A program made the translations under genes and the position numbers. A DNA stretch of 64,000 bases. Origin: Streptomyces niger. GTDB taxonomy: Bacteria > Actinomycetota > Actinomycetes > Streptomycetales > Streptomycetaceae. Positions 8,585-16,266 of this stretch are shown here, piece after piece (position 1 is the first letter of the stretch; every line of letters starts with the position of its first letter). Location of the stretch: contig NZ_JOFQ01000010.1 of NCBI RefSeq assembly GCF_000718305.1, positions 131,147 through 195,146 of the forward strand, given 5' to 3'. The notes beneath the pieces are model-generated. The model did not search any database. It saw only the letters and a list, made by a program, of their open reading frames with translations, and was not told the origin of the DNA.

Positions 8585-9547
8585 ATGACCGCCACCCCTC
8601 CCCTCGCCCCCGAAGACGTACGCAAGGTCGCCTGCATCGGCGCCGGCGTGATCGGCGGCGGCTGGGTCGCCCACTTCCTCGCCCGCGGTTACGACGTGAC
8701 CGCCTGGGACCCGGCCGACGACGCCGAGGAGAAGCTGCGCCGCCTGGTCTCCGCCGCCTGGCCTGCGCTGGAGCAGATGGGCCTCGCCGAGGGCGCCTCG
8801 CAGGACCGCCTCACCGTCGCGCCCACCCTCGCCGAGGCCGTCGCCGACGCCGACTTCGTGCAGGAGAGCGCGCCGGAGAAGCTGGAGCTGAAGCGCTCGC
8901 TGCTGGCCGAGCTGACCGACGCCACCCGGGACGGCGTGATCATCGCCTCCTCCACCTCCGGCTACCCGATGTCGGACATGCACTCCGACGGAGCCGACAA
9001 CGGCCGCCTCGTCGTCGGCCACCCCTTCAACCCGCCGTACCTCATACCCCTCGTCGAGGTCGTCGGCGGCGAGAAGACCGACCGCGCGGCCGTGGAGTGG
9101 GCCTCCCGCTTCTACGACGTGGCGGGCAAGTCCGTGATCACCATGGACCGTGAGCTGCCCGGCTTCATCGCCAACCGCCTCCAGGAAGCCCTGTGGCGCG
9201 AGGCGCTGCACATGGTCGCCAACGGCGAGGCGAGCGTGCAGGACATCGACGACTCGATCACCGAAGGGCCGGGCCTGCGCTGGGCGTTCATGGGCCCGCT
9301 GCTGACCTTCGCGCTGGCCGGCGGCGAGGGCGGCATGGGCCACATGCTCGACCACTTCGGCCCGTCCCTGAAGTCCCCGTGGACCCGCCTGGAGGCCCCC
9401 GAGCTGACGCGTGAGCTGCGGGACGCCATGGTCGAGGGCTGCGAGGCCGAAGCGGGCGAGCGGACGTACGCGGACCTGGTGGCCGAGCGTGACCAGGGCG
9501 TCATCAACGTACTGCGCGCCACCGGCCGGCTCGGCGGCGCCGAGTGA
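8585..9547 (+). CDS. cdhA: L-carnitine dehydrogenase / 3-hydroxyacyl-CoA dehydrogenase family
   Basis: A 320-residue NAD-dependent dehydrogenase of the 3-hydroxyacyl-CoA dehydrogenase superfamily. The Rossmann motif is GAGVIGGGW at residues 19-27 (GxGxxG); SSTSGYPMSDM and the catalytic His in GHPFNPPYLIPLVEVV follow, then PGFIANRLQEALWREALHMV and a helical C-terminal domain with EGPGLRWAFMGP. SxSG in place of the NTSS of fatty-acid enzymes, and the single C-terminal domain, fit L-carnitine dehydrogenases, which oxidise carnitine to 3-dehydrocarnitine. GGAG lies 6 bases before ATG 8585. The genes on either side (BKACE and thioesterase) complete the pathway. The activity assignment rests on both motif style and context. 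Confidence 0.85.
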   Translation: MTATPPLAPEDVRKVACIGAGVIGGGWVAHFLARGYDVTAWDPADDAEEKLRRLVSAAWPALEQMGLAEGASQDRLTVAPTLAEAVADADFVQESAPEKLELKRSLLAELTDATRDGVIIASSTSGYPMSDMHSDGADNGRLVVGHPFNPPYLIPLVEVVGGEKTDRAAVEWASRFYDVAGKSVITMDRELPGFIANRLQEALWREALHMVANGEASVQDIDDSITEGPGLRWAFMGPLLTFALAGGEGGMGHMLDHFGPSLKSPWTRLEAPELTRELRDAMVEGCEAEAGERTYADLVAERDQGVINVLRATGRLGGAE

Positions 9548-10023
9548 GCGCCCCGGCCGGGGCGCTGCCGCTCTTCCGGCAGACCGTCAAGGACGAGTGG
9601 ATCGACTACAACGGCCACCTGAGCGAGGCGTACTACGTACTCGTCTTCGGGTTCGCCACGGACGCCCTGATGGCGGAGACCGGGCTGGGCCCGGAGTACC
9701 GCGAGGCGAGCGGCTGCTCGCTCTACACGGTCGAGGCGCACGTCCGGTACCTCCGCGAGGTCGACCGGAACGCCGAACTGGCCGTACGCACCACCGTACT
9801 GGGCGCGGACACCAAGAAGGCCCGCTTCCTGCACGAGATGTACGTCGCCGACGCGGCCGGTGAGCCGGCCGGCGACCCGGTCGCCACGGAGGAGCTCTTC
9901 GCCCTCCACGTCGACCAGGGCACCGGCCGCTCGGCGCCGCTGCCCGACGCGGTGCGCGACCGCCTCACGGCCCTGACCGGCCCGGCCCCGGAGTGGGCGG
10001 GACGGGGCATCCGGGAGATCTGA
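9544..10023 (+). CDS. cdhB: Hot-dog thioesterase, probable betainyl-CoA thioesterase
   Basis: A 159-residue 4HBT-type hot-dog protein. The family block WIDYNGHLSEAYYVLVF carries the conserved Asp/Asn-Gly-His region at the active-site helix; LYTVEAHVRYLREVDR is the central strand region. Such enzymes hydrolyse short acyl-CoA thioesters. It starts with GTG at 9544, overlapping the preceding stop by 4 bases (GTGA), so translation is coupled to the dehydrogenase. In the carnitine cluster the expected job is release of betaine from betainyl-CoA. The role is inferred from operon position; the fold is clear. The operon ends with the hairpin at 10031-10069. Confidence 0.82.
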   Translation: MSAPAGALPLFRQTVKDEWIDYNGHLSEAYYVLVFGFATDALMAETGLGPEYREASGCSLYTVEAHVRYLREVDRNAELAVRTTVLGADTKKARFLHEMYVADAAGEPAGDPVATEELFALHVDQGTGRSAPLPDAVRDRLTALTGPAPEWAGRGIREI

Positions 10024-10030
10024 CGGCGAC

Positions 10031-10069
10031 GGCGGTGCGGGCCCGGAGGGCCTCCGGGCCCGCACCGCC
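10031..10069 (+). terminator. Very long perfect hairpin ending the carnitine-type operon
   Basis: Bases 10031-10049 (GGCGGTGCGGGCCCGGAGG) are perfectly complementary to 10051-10069, leaving one central base; in practice about 17-18 pairs with a small loop. It lies 8 bases after the thioesterase stop. Confidence 0.8.
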
Positions 10070-10118
10070 CGCGGGTGACATCCTGGGAGGGACCGTTCCT
10101 CACCCGGGAGGACCACCG

Positions 10119-10454
10119 ATGACCACAGGCCACCGCATCACAGTCGAGCGGAGCGAGGACCACGTGCGCGTGGTGCACGGCGGGCAGGTGATCGCCGACA
10201 GCACCCGCCCGCTGGTACTGCGCGAGACCGGCTACCCGGCCCGCTACTACCTGCCGCCGCAGGACGTCCGTACCGACGTCCTCATCCCCTCCGAGACCAC
10301 GACCCACTGCCCCTTCAAGGGCGACGCGTCCTACTGGTCCCTGCCGGACGGGCCCGAGGACGCCGTGTGGGCGTATCCGGAGCCCAAGGAGGCCGTGGCG
10401 GACATCAAGGACCACTACTGCTTCTACGAGACCGAGGTCGTCGACGGCCGATGA
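10119..10454 (+). CDS. DUF427 family protein
   Basis: A 111-residue protein of the DUF427 family (small beta-rich fold of unknown activity). Typical blocks are VRVVHGGQVIADSTRPLVLRE, YYLPPQDVRTDVL, TTTHCPFKGDASYW and VAWAYPEP-like WAYPEPKEAVADIKDHYCFY. ATG 10119 has GGGAGGA about 6 bases upstream. The last codon overlaps the start of the DUF309 gene by 4 bases (ATGA), so the two are co-translated. No catalytic residues are established for the family, although the conserved Cys-Pro and His suggest metal or ligand binding. Cytosolic; function unknown. Confidence 0.85.
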   Translation: MTTGHRITVERSEDHVRVVHGGQVIADSTRPLVLRETGYPARYYLPPQDVRTDVLIPSETTTHCPFKGDASYWSLPDGPEDAVWAYPEPKEAVADIKDHYCFYETEVVDGR

Positions 10455-11095
10455 GCACGCGGAGCCACGACGAGGGCGGCGACCCGGCCTGCTGGCTGGA
10501 CCGGGTCTGCGAGGAGTGCGGCCGGATCCGCGAGGACCCGGCCGCCGCCTGCCCGCACTGCGCGGCGGCGCAGGACCCGGCTGTGCGGGCGGGCGGTGCC
10601 CCGGCGCCGGAAACGTCTCGGCGCCGGGACCGGGACGCCGAGGGCCGGGCGCGCAACGCCCGGCCGCGGGACGGCCTGGGCCGCCCCCTGCCGTACGGCT
10701 CCCCCGGCGTCGCCCGGCAGCCGGAGGGCGTCGTACGGGAGCCCGCTGAGTCGCTGGCGGAGGCGCAGCGGCTGCTGGACGACGGGATGCCGTTCCACGC
10801 GCACGAGGTGCTGGAGGACGCGTGGAAGTCCGGGCCGCCGGCGGAGCGCGAGCTGTGGCGCGGACTCGCCCAGCTGGCGGTCGGTCTCACCCACGCGGCC
10901 CGCGGCAACGTCACGGGCGCCGGCTCGCTGCTGACCCGCGGCGCCGCCGCCATCGGGCCGTACGCGGGCACGGCGCCGCACGGCGTCGATGTCGACGGGC
11001 TGATCCGCTGGGCGGGTGAGCTGGCCGGGTCGCTGCGCGGCCCGGTGCCGGCGGCCGACCACGCGCCCCGGCTGCGCGTCGCGGCGGAGCGCTGA
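10451..11095 (+). CDS. DUF309 protein with N-terminal zinc-ribbon-like CxxC pair
   Basis: A 214-residue protein. Residues about 15-45 contain CEECG and CPHC, a treble-clef or zinc-ribbon-like pair absent from most short DUF309 proteins. A charged linker follows, then the DUF309 helical domain (about 95-190) with the hallmark FHAHEVLEDAWKSGP and WRGLAQLAVGLTHAARGN. DUF309 proteins are small helical bundles with a conserved HE..E..W pocket and no established reaction. ATG 10451 overlaps the DUF427 stop. The gene converges on the carboxypeptidase gene; a 14-bp hairpin lies between. Function unknown. Confidence 0.8.
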   Translation: MSTRSHDEGGDPACWLDRVCEECGRIREDPAAACPHCAAAQDPAVRAGGAPAPETSRRRDRDAEGRARNARPRDGLGRPLPYGSPGVARQPEGVVREPAESLAEAQRLLDDGMPFHAHEVLEDAWKSGPPAERELWRGLAQLAVGLTHAARGNVTGAGSLLTRGAAAIGPYAGTAPHGVDVDGLIRWAGELAGSLRGPVPAADHAPRLRVAAER

Positions 11096-11098
11096 CCG

Positions 11099-11129
11099 GG
11101 GCCCGGGAGCCGCACCGGCTCCCGGGCCC
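11099..11129. terminator. Bidirectional 14-bp hairpin between convergent genes
   Basis: 11099-11112 pairs perfectly with 11116-11129 around a 3-base loop (CAC). It sits between the DUF309 stop (11095) and the carboxypeptidase stop (11142) and can serve both. Confidence 0.75.
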
Positions 11130-11141
11130 GGGGACGGCGCC

Positions 11142-12125
11142 TCAGCCCGCCTTGAAGCCCCAGTCCAGGAGGGACGCGGCCTCCTTGTAGACCGCGTTCT
11201 TCTCGTTGCCGGGGGCCAGGACGGTGACCACGAGGGTGCGTCCGTTCTTCTTCGCGGCGGCGATGAGGGTGTTGCCCGCCTTGCTGGTGTAGCCGTTCTT
11301 CACGCCGATGATGCCGGGGTAGCGCGGCACCCCGTTCGTGCCGGACAGCATCCGGTTGGTGTTCACGATGTCGCGCGCCCCCTTGGCGCCGCCGGGGAAG
11401 GCGGCCCGTGCGGTGGCGCAGTACCGCGCGAAGTCGGCGTTCTGCAGGCCCTTTCGCGCGAACAGCGTGAGGTCGCTCGCCGAGGAGACCTGGCCGGCCG
11501 CGTCGTAGCCGTCCGGCGTCTTCACGGTCGTGTCCTCGGCGCCCAGCGTGCGGGCTTTCAGCTGCATCTCCTTGGCGGTGGCCTGCCAGCCGCCGTTCAT
11601 GTTCGCCAGGACGTGCACCGCGTCGTTGCCCGAGCGGAGGAACACGCCGCGCCACAGGTCGGCGACCTTGTAGCGCTGCCCCTTCTTGATGCCTACGAGG
11701 CTGCTGCCCTCGCCCACACCCTTGAGGTCGGCGGCGGTGACCGTGCGGACCATGTCGGCCGGGAATTTCGGCAGGACGGTGAGCGCGAAGAGGGTCTTCA
11801 GGGTGCTGGCGGGCGGCAGTTGGCGATGCGGCTCTTTCGAGCCCAGCACCTGCCCGGTCGTGGCGTCGGTGACGGTCCAGGCCTTGGCATCGATGCCGGC
11901 GGGTGGCGCCGCTGCGGGCCGCCGGGGGGCGAAGGCCGGGGAGACGGACCACGGCCGGGCCGGTTCGAGCCAGGCCGCGGTATGGGTCACGGGGCGGTCG
12001 GGGAGTGCTCTGCCCTGCGTCGCGGGCGCGGCGTGGGCGGGGGCGGGTAGTGCGAGGAGGGCACCGGCCACGGCTATGGCCGTTACGGTGCCCGTGGTCC
12101 TGGTCGAAGCGGTGTCGGTTCCCAT
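11142..12125 (-). CDS. D-alanyl-D-alanine carboxypeptidase (peptidase S11, low-molecular-mass PBP)
   Basis: A 327-residue exported serine peptidase that trims the terminal D-Ala of peptidoglycan stem peptides. A signal peptide occupies about 1-32 (hydrophobic VTAIAVAGALLALPAPAHA). The three penicillin-binding motifs are present: STLK at 107-110 (nucleophile S107), SGN in LRSGNDAVHVL, and the KTG-box variant KNGYTSKAG. The Thr of KTG is Asn here, a variation seen in some actinobacterial members. No C-terminal membrane anchor is visible, so it is probably secreted or loosely attached. A long upstream region (12126-12297) holds the P450 terminator. Confidence 0.9.
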   Translation of the reverse strand: MGTDTASTRTTGTVTAIAVAGALLALPAPAHAAPATQGRALPDRPVTHTAAWLEPARPWSVSPAFAPRRPAAAPPAGIDAKAWTVTDATTGQVLGSKEPHRQLPPASTLKTLFALTVLPKFPADMVRTVTAADLKGVGEGSSLVGIKKGQRYKVADLWRGVFLRSGNDAVHVLANMNGGWQATAKEMQLKARTLGAEDTTVKTPDGYDAAGQVSSASDLTLFARKGLQNADFARYCATARAAFPGGAKGARDIVNTNRMLSGTNGVPRYPGIIGVKNGYTSKAGNTLIAAAKKNGRTLVVTVLAPGNEKNAVYKEAASLLDWGFKAG

Positions 12126-12199
12126 GGAACCACGCTAGGGAGACAAGCGGTCACGCGCAGTACCGGATGCGCCAGACGGCTCACGCGTACCGGCGGAAG

Positions 12200-12237
12200 G
12201 CCCGCCCGGTGCGACGGGGGATGCACACCGGGCGGGC
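12200..12237 (-). terminator. Perfect 12-bp hairpin downstream of the P450 gene
   Basis: GCCCGCCCGGTG (12200-12211) pairs perfectly with 12226-12237; 14-base loop. It is 60 bases beyond the P450 stop on the minus strand. Confidence 0.7.
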
Positions 12238-12297
12238 TCAGAACCTTTCTACCGCATGCCGGAACGGTTATGCAGGAAAAGCTTGTTCGAGTCGCTG

Positions 12298-13560
12298 TTA
12301 CCAGGCGACGGGGAGCGACATCAGGCCACGCGCACGGATGGATCGGCGCCACTGCAACTCCGTGCGCGGGACGGCCAGGCGAAGACCGGGGAAACGCTGA
12401 ATCACGGCGTCGAGGGCGGTCTGCGTCTCCATCCTGGCGAGTGGTGCTCCGAGGCAGTAATGGATCCCGTGGCCGAGCGCGAGATGGCCGAAAATATCGC
12501 GGTGCGGATCGAGTGTCGCAGGGTCGGGGAATCGTTCCGGGTCACGGTTGGCGGACGCCAGCGAGAGCAGCACGCTCTCCCCGGCCGGGATCCGCACCCC
12601 GCCGATCTCCACGTCCTCGACCGGGAAGCGGCGGATGGCCAGCGGCGCCGGCCCGTCGTACCGCGCGAACTCCTCCACTGCCGCGGGCATGCGCTCTGGC
12701 TCGGCACGCAACTCCGCCAGCACGTCCGGGTGGTCCAGCAGCGCAAGCACGGCATTGCCGATCAGGTGGACGGTGTTCTCGTAGCCCGCGAAGAGGATGA
12801 GGAAGGCGAGCGAGGTCAGCTCGTCCTCGCTGAGCCGGTCTCCCGCCACCCCGCCGGCTCCGTTCCCGTCGTCCGCCTCGTCTACCTCGTCTCCCTCGTC
12901 TCCCTCATCGCGCACGGCGATCAGGTCGGAGAGCAGGTCGTCGCCCGGCTCGGCGCGCTTGGTGGCGATCAGTTCGGTGAAGAAGCGCAGCATGGCGCCG
13001 ATCGCCTCCTTCATCGCCGCGGGCCGGGACGGGTCGGGCGTGATGAGCGCGTCGGTCCAGGCGCGGAAGTCCCGCCGGTCGTGCTCCGGGACGCCGAGCA
13101 GGTCGCAGATGACGATGATCGGCAGCGGGCCCGCGAAGTCGGCGATGAGGTCGGCGGTGCCCTGGGGCTCGACCGCGTCCAGCAGGTCCTGCGCGACCTT
13201 CGCCACGGGGGCCCGCAACTTCTCGACGCGGCCGGGCGTGAACGCCTTGACGACCAGGCGGCGGACGCGGGTGTGGTCCGGCGGGTCCATGTTCAGCAGG
13301 TTGGCGTCCAGCGCCGGCGGCAGGGAGAAACCCCGGTAGCCGGTCGAGCTGTTCCGCTTGTCCAGGGAGAGCCGGGGGTCGGCCAGCGCACCGCGGACAT
13401 CGGCGTAACGGGTGACGAGCCAGGCGGGCTGCCCGTCGGGGCCGCTGATCCGGTGCACCGGCCCGGCCTCGCGCAGCCCCTCGTACGCCGCGTACGGGTC
13501 GTCGAGCAGTGCCGTCGGGTCGAGCGGGTCGGGGCGGTCGGGTGTGGGGGTCCTCTGCAT
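12298..13560 (-). CDS. Cytochrome P450
   Basis: A 420-residue soluble bacterial P450 monooxygenase. Motifs: I-helix AGYENT at 258-263 (acid-alcohol pair E/T), ExxR as EFAR at 297-300, and the haem loop FGHLALGHGIHYCLGAPLAR with the axial Cys at 369. An acidic low-complexity insertion (about 218-240, DEGDEGDEVDEADDGNG) sits between the G and H helices and comes from a short GTCTCC/GTCTAC microrepeat in the DNA near 12870-12910. ATG 13560 is used, giving a normal length. Separated by a terminator from the XRE/ImmA/MAB_1171c operon upstream, but such P450s recur beside those genes. The substrate is unknown. Confidence 0.93.
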   Translation of the reverse strand: MQRTPTPDRPDPLDPTALLDDPYAAYEGLREAGPVHRISGPDGQPAWLVTRYADVRGALADPRLSLDKRNSSTGYRGFSLPPALDANLLNMDPPDHTRVRRLVVKAFTPGRVEKLRAPVAKVAQDLLDAVEPQGTADLIADFAGPLPIIVICDLLGVPEHDRRDFRAWTDALITPDPSRPAAMKEAIGAMLRFFTELIATKRAEPGDDLLSDLIAVRDEGDEGDEVDEADDGNGAGGVAGDRLSEDELTSLAFLILFAGYENTVHLIGNAVLALLDHPDVLAELRAEPERMPAAVEEFARYDGPAPLAIRRFPVEDVEIGGVRIPAGESVLLSLASANRDPERFPDPATLDPHRDIFGHLALGHGIHYCLGAPLARMETQTALDAVIQRFPGLRLAVPRTELQWRRSIRARGLMSLPVAW

Positions 13561-13633
13561 GGATCCCGACCTTATGGGGTGGGGGCCGGCCGCCCGTACT
13601 CGGGTCGGGTGCCGCACCGGCGGCGGGCAAGAG

Positions 13634-13674
13634 CACAGGGCGGCTCCGGGGCAGATGCCCCGTGCCGCCCTGTG
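13634..13674 (-). terminator. Hairpin ending the XRE-ImmA-membrane protein operon
   Basis: CACAGGGCGGC (13634-13644) pairs with 13664-13674; an inner GGGGC/GCCCC pair extends the stem. It lies 60 bases after the membrane-protein stop and upstream of the P450 start. Confidence 0.65.
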
Positions 13675-13733
13675 CCGTAGGCGGTTCGGACCCCCGTGCC
13701 GAGCCACCTCGTCTGTGGTGCGCCGTCGCGGCG

Positions 13734-14948
13734 CTATGCCCCCCGCTCCTGCACGGTGCTGCGTTGTCGCAGCTCGGCGAGGACCGTTTCGGCCAGGGAC
13801 GAGCGGTACACGTCCGCGACCAGTGCCAGGTGTTCGTACTCCGCCGCCGGTGCCATGTCGGTGGTGACGACGACGGATTCGGCGTACGGCTCCGGGAGCC
13901 GGCCGGCCTGCCGGTTGTCCAGGCCCCGGCGCAGTGCCACCGCCTCGGCCACCGCGGCCAGTTGCGCCGGCTCGATGCCCAGCGAGCGGGCCCGCTCGGT
14001 GGCGAAGTCGACGGCGTCGGCCTCGACGTACCGGCGGATGCCGCGCTGTACGTCGCGGATCTCGGCCATCTGGCGGTTGGCCCGCCACTCCAGGTCGGCG
14101 AAGGGCCAGCCGCCCGGCCGCGTGCCCTCCATCGTCACCTCCGGGGCCTGCGCGGTGGCCTCGCGCCACAGGGGCGAGAGGCGGCGCAGCCGGCGCCAGG
14201 CGGCGGCGCGGGGCCCGGCGGCGGGCAGCGCGAATCCGGTGAGGACGAGGATCGCGGCGACCGAAGCGCTCAGCGGGGCCACGCCGTTGGAGAGCCACAG
14301 CGCCGGGCTGCCGGCCCAGGAGAGCGCGAAGCCGACGAGCTTGCAGGCGCAGTACAGCAGGCCCAGCCAGCAGCCGGCGGCCAGTACGCGCAGGCCGCGG
14401 GCCAGCCAGGACGGGCCGACCTTGGTGGCGTAGCGCGGGCAGAGGGTGCCGAGGCCGGCCAGGCTGGCGCCGAAGATGGCCAAATACAGCATCAGGAAGA
14501 GCATGACGCCGGGTGCGTCGGTGTACGCGGTGCTGAAGTCGCGCGGGTGCTCCACGGCGTCCGGGCGGCCGACGGCGAAGCCGGTGACGGCCACCGCCCA
14601 CGCCACCACGACGAGCCCGAGGACCGTACGGGTCCGGGCGCGGGTCCCGCGGCGGCCCGCCTCGTCCTCGCCGCCGGTCCAGCGCAGCAGCAGCACCAGG
14701 GCGCCGGCCGCGAAGACCACGACGGAGGAATACAGGAAGACCATGGCGAGGTTGGCGACGCCGGTGAACCGGTCGAAGGCGCGGTACAGGCTCGGCGCCG
14801 AGAACAGGAACACCGTGGCGACGCCCGCCGTCATCAGGGACGTCAGGCCCAGGTCGGCGTTGGCGCGGTCGCGCAGCCAGGCGCGGAACTTGTAGCCGGC
14901 GAGCACCCAGGCGACGGCCGCGAAGCAGAGGTAGACCACGTCAAACAC
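13734..14948 (-). CDS. MAB_1171c-type polytopic membrane protein with C-terminal DUF6545-like region
   Basis: A 404-residue protein. The first about 235 residues contain seven or so hydrophobic helices (VYLCFAAVAWVLAGYKF, ASVATVF-like segments, LVVVAWAVAVTGFAVG, GVMLFLMLYLAIFGASLAG, VAAILVLTGFALP). The remainder is a soluble helical domain (WREATAQAPEV, ADLEWRANRQMAEIRDVQRG, ALVADVYRSS). This matches the actinobacterial MAB_1171c family of putative transporters, whose substrate is unknown. The start is GTG 14948, overlapping the ImmA/IrrE stop by 8 bases, so the pair is translationally coupled. It is the last gene of a three-gene operon. The topology suggests a membrane sensor or carrier coupled to the protease and regulator. 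Confidence 0.8.
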   Translation of the reverse strand: MFDVVYLCFAAVAWVLAGYKFRAWLRDRANADLGLTSLMTAGVATVFLFSAPSLYRAFDRFTGVANLAMVFLYSSVVVFAAGALVLLLRWTGGEDEAGRRGTRARTRTVLGLVVVAWAVAVTGFAVGRPDAVEHPRDFSTAYTDAPGVMLFLMLYLAIFGASLAGLGTLCPRYATKVGPSWLARGLRVLAAGCWLGLLYCACKLVGFALSWAGSPALWLSNGVAPLSASVAAILVLTGFALPAAGPRAAAWRRLRRLSPLWREATAQAPEVTMEGTRPGGWPFADLEWRANRQMAEIRDVQRGIRRYVEADAVDFATERARSLGIEPAQLAAVAEAVALRRGLDNRQAGRLPEPYAESVVVTTDMAPAAEYEHLALVADVYRSSLAETVLAELRQRSTVQERGA

Positions 14949-15621
14949 GCGACGGCCCCCCGTCCTCGGAACCGACTCCCGGGGCCTCCGGACCGCTGCC
15001 CCCGGCGCCGTCCAGCTCGCGCCGGATGTGCTTGAGCGCCGGACCCAGCGCCGCGGCGATCTCGGCCGCGTCACCGCTGAGCGGCGGGTCGTCCTTGGCG
15101 GTCGTGGGCACCAGGTGCGCCATGAGGAGCGTGCCGAGGACCTCGGTCTCGCGCTCGGTGGCGTCGTCGTAGCAGTGGTGGCGCGCGAAGCGGGCGGTCA
15201 GGCCCATGCGCCGCGCCGCGGTCGCGACGTCCATGGTGGGCGTCCAGAACTTCAGCGCGTTCTCGGTGACGGTGGGGTCCTGCTCGTGGCCGAGGAGGAG
15301 GTGGCTCAGCTCGTGCAGGACGATGTGGGTCTGGTGCCAGGGCGAGGTCTGCCGCTCGTAGAAGACCCACCAGCCGTCGTCGGTGCCCGCCGTCATGCCG
15401 GAGACCACGCCGCCCAGGCTCATCGGCGCGAGGTGCACGGGGCGTCCCACGCGCCGCGCCACGACCTCGCTCAGACCGGGCAGGTCGGTCGCGGCGGGCA
15501 GCGCCAGCTCCTGGACGAGCTGCTTGCACCTCCGCCTTATGCGCCGTACCCGCATGGCCGTACCGTCCTCGTTTCCCGTCCGTCGCCAGGCGACGAAGAG
15601 CTGCTCGTCAGTGGCCGGCAT
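14941..15621 (-). CDS. ImmA/IrrE-type zinc metallopeptidase
   Basis: A 226-residue protein with the zinc peptidase motif HELSH at 103-107 (context THIVLHELSHLLLGHE); a downstream Glu-rich helix DATERETEVLGTLLMAHL supplies the third ligand candidate. ImmA/IrrE peptidases cut XRE repressors of mobile elements or stress regulons, and here an XRE gene lies directly upstream, its end overlapping this start by 14 bases. ATG 15621 is used. It is co-transcribed with the MAB_1171c membrane gene. The model inferred from context is a membrane signal controlling proteolysis of the XRE regulator. Actual cleavage is untested. Confidence 0.85.
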   Translation of the reverse strand: MPATDEQLFVAWRRTGNEDGTAMRVRRIRRRCKQLVQELALPAATDLPGLSEVVARRVGRPVHLAPMSLGGVVSGMTAGTDDGWWVFYERQTSPWHQTHIVLHELSHLLLGHEQDPTVTENALKFWTPTMDVATAARRMGLTARFARHHCYDDATERETEVLGTLLMAHLVPTTAKDDPPLSGDAAEIAAALGPALKHIRRELDGAGGSGPEAPGVGSEDGGPSRV

Positions 15622-16099
15622 GCGGTTCCTCACCGCTGGTCGCCGGCGGGTCCGGCGGCAGGTCCATCTGCTGCCGGAACTGGGAGATGATCGTGGTGAG
15701 GCTGTCCTGCACCTCGGGCGGCAGGCCGACCGCGCGCAGGGCGATGGTCCGCACCCGCTGGTCGCGCATGGCCGCGAGGAAGCGCAGCTCCTCCTCCACC
15801 CGGTCGGCCTGCGGCTGGGAGAGGTCCCCGACCAGATAGCCGACCGGTACCGCGAAGAACTTGGCGAGTGCGCGCAGCACTTCGTGGCTGGGGTTGGTGC
15901 GCCTGCCCTTGCGGAGCATGGACAGGTACTGCTCGGAGAGGGTGACGTCACCGTACTCGGCGCCCTCGCTGATCTCCTCGGCGACGTAGGCGTTGGTGTA
16001 CGGCGCGCCGGGCGGGTGCATGTGGGCGAAGAGGTGGTTCAGCCGCTCGGCGAGCGGGCTGTGCTCGCTCTTCGGTGTGCCGTCGCCCCCTCGCGCCAT
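15608..16099 (-). CDS. XRE-family DNA-binding protein
   Basis: A 163-residue regulator. Residues about 14-85 form an expanded helix-turn-helix: AERLNHLFAHM, YTNAYVAEEISEGAEYGDVTLSEQYLSMLRKGRRTNPSHEVLRALAKFFAVPVGYLVGD. This long-HTH form is typical of actinobacterial XRE proteins found with ImmA/IrrE partners. The C-terminal half is helical (EELRFLAAMRDQRVRTIALRAVGL) and probably dimerises. GGGATGGGG lies upstream of ATG 16099 at a somewhat long distance. First gene of the XRE / ImmA / MAB_1171c operon. Probable substrate of the downstream peptidase and autoregulator; both are inferences. Confidence 0.83.
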   Translation of the reverse strand: MARGGDGTPKSEHSPLAERLNHLFAHMHPPGAPYTNAYVAEEISEGAEYGDVTLSEQYLSMLRKGRRTNPSHEVLRALAKFFAVPVGYLVGDLSQPQADRVEEELRFLAAMRDQRVRTIALRAVGLPPEVQDSLTTIISQFRQQMDLPPDPPATSGEEPHAGH

Positions 16100-16266
16100 G
16101 TCGATGCCCCATCCCTGTCTGCCCTGGTCCCAGCAGCGGTCGAACGACGCGCACGCCCAACGGACAGTTGAGTCGCGCGCTCTCCGCTGCGCTCATCCTT
16201 TCACGAGCGGAACGACACGCACCAGTCCACCTACGGACGGTCACGACTTCTCGGGGCACGTGTGCA

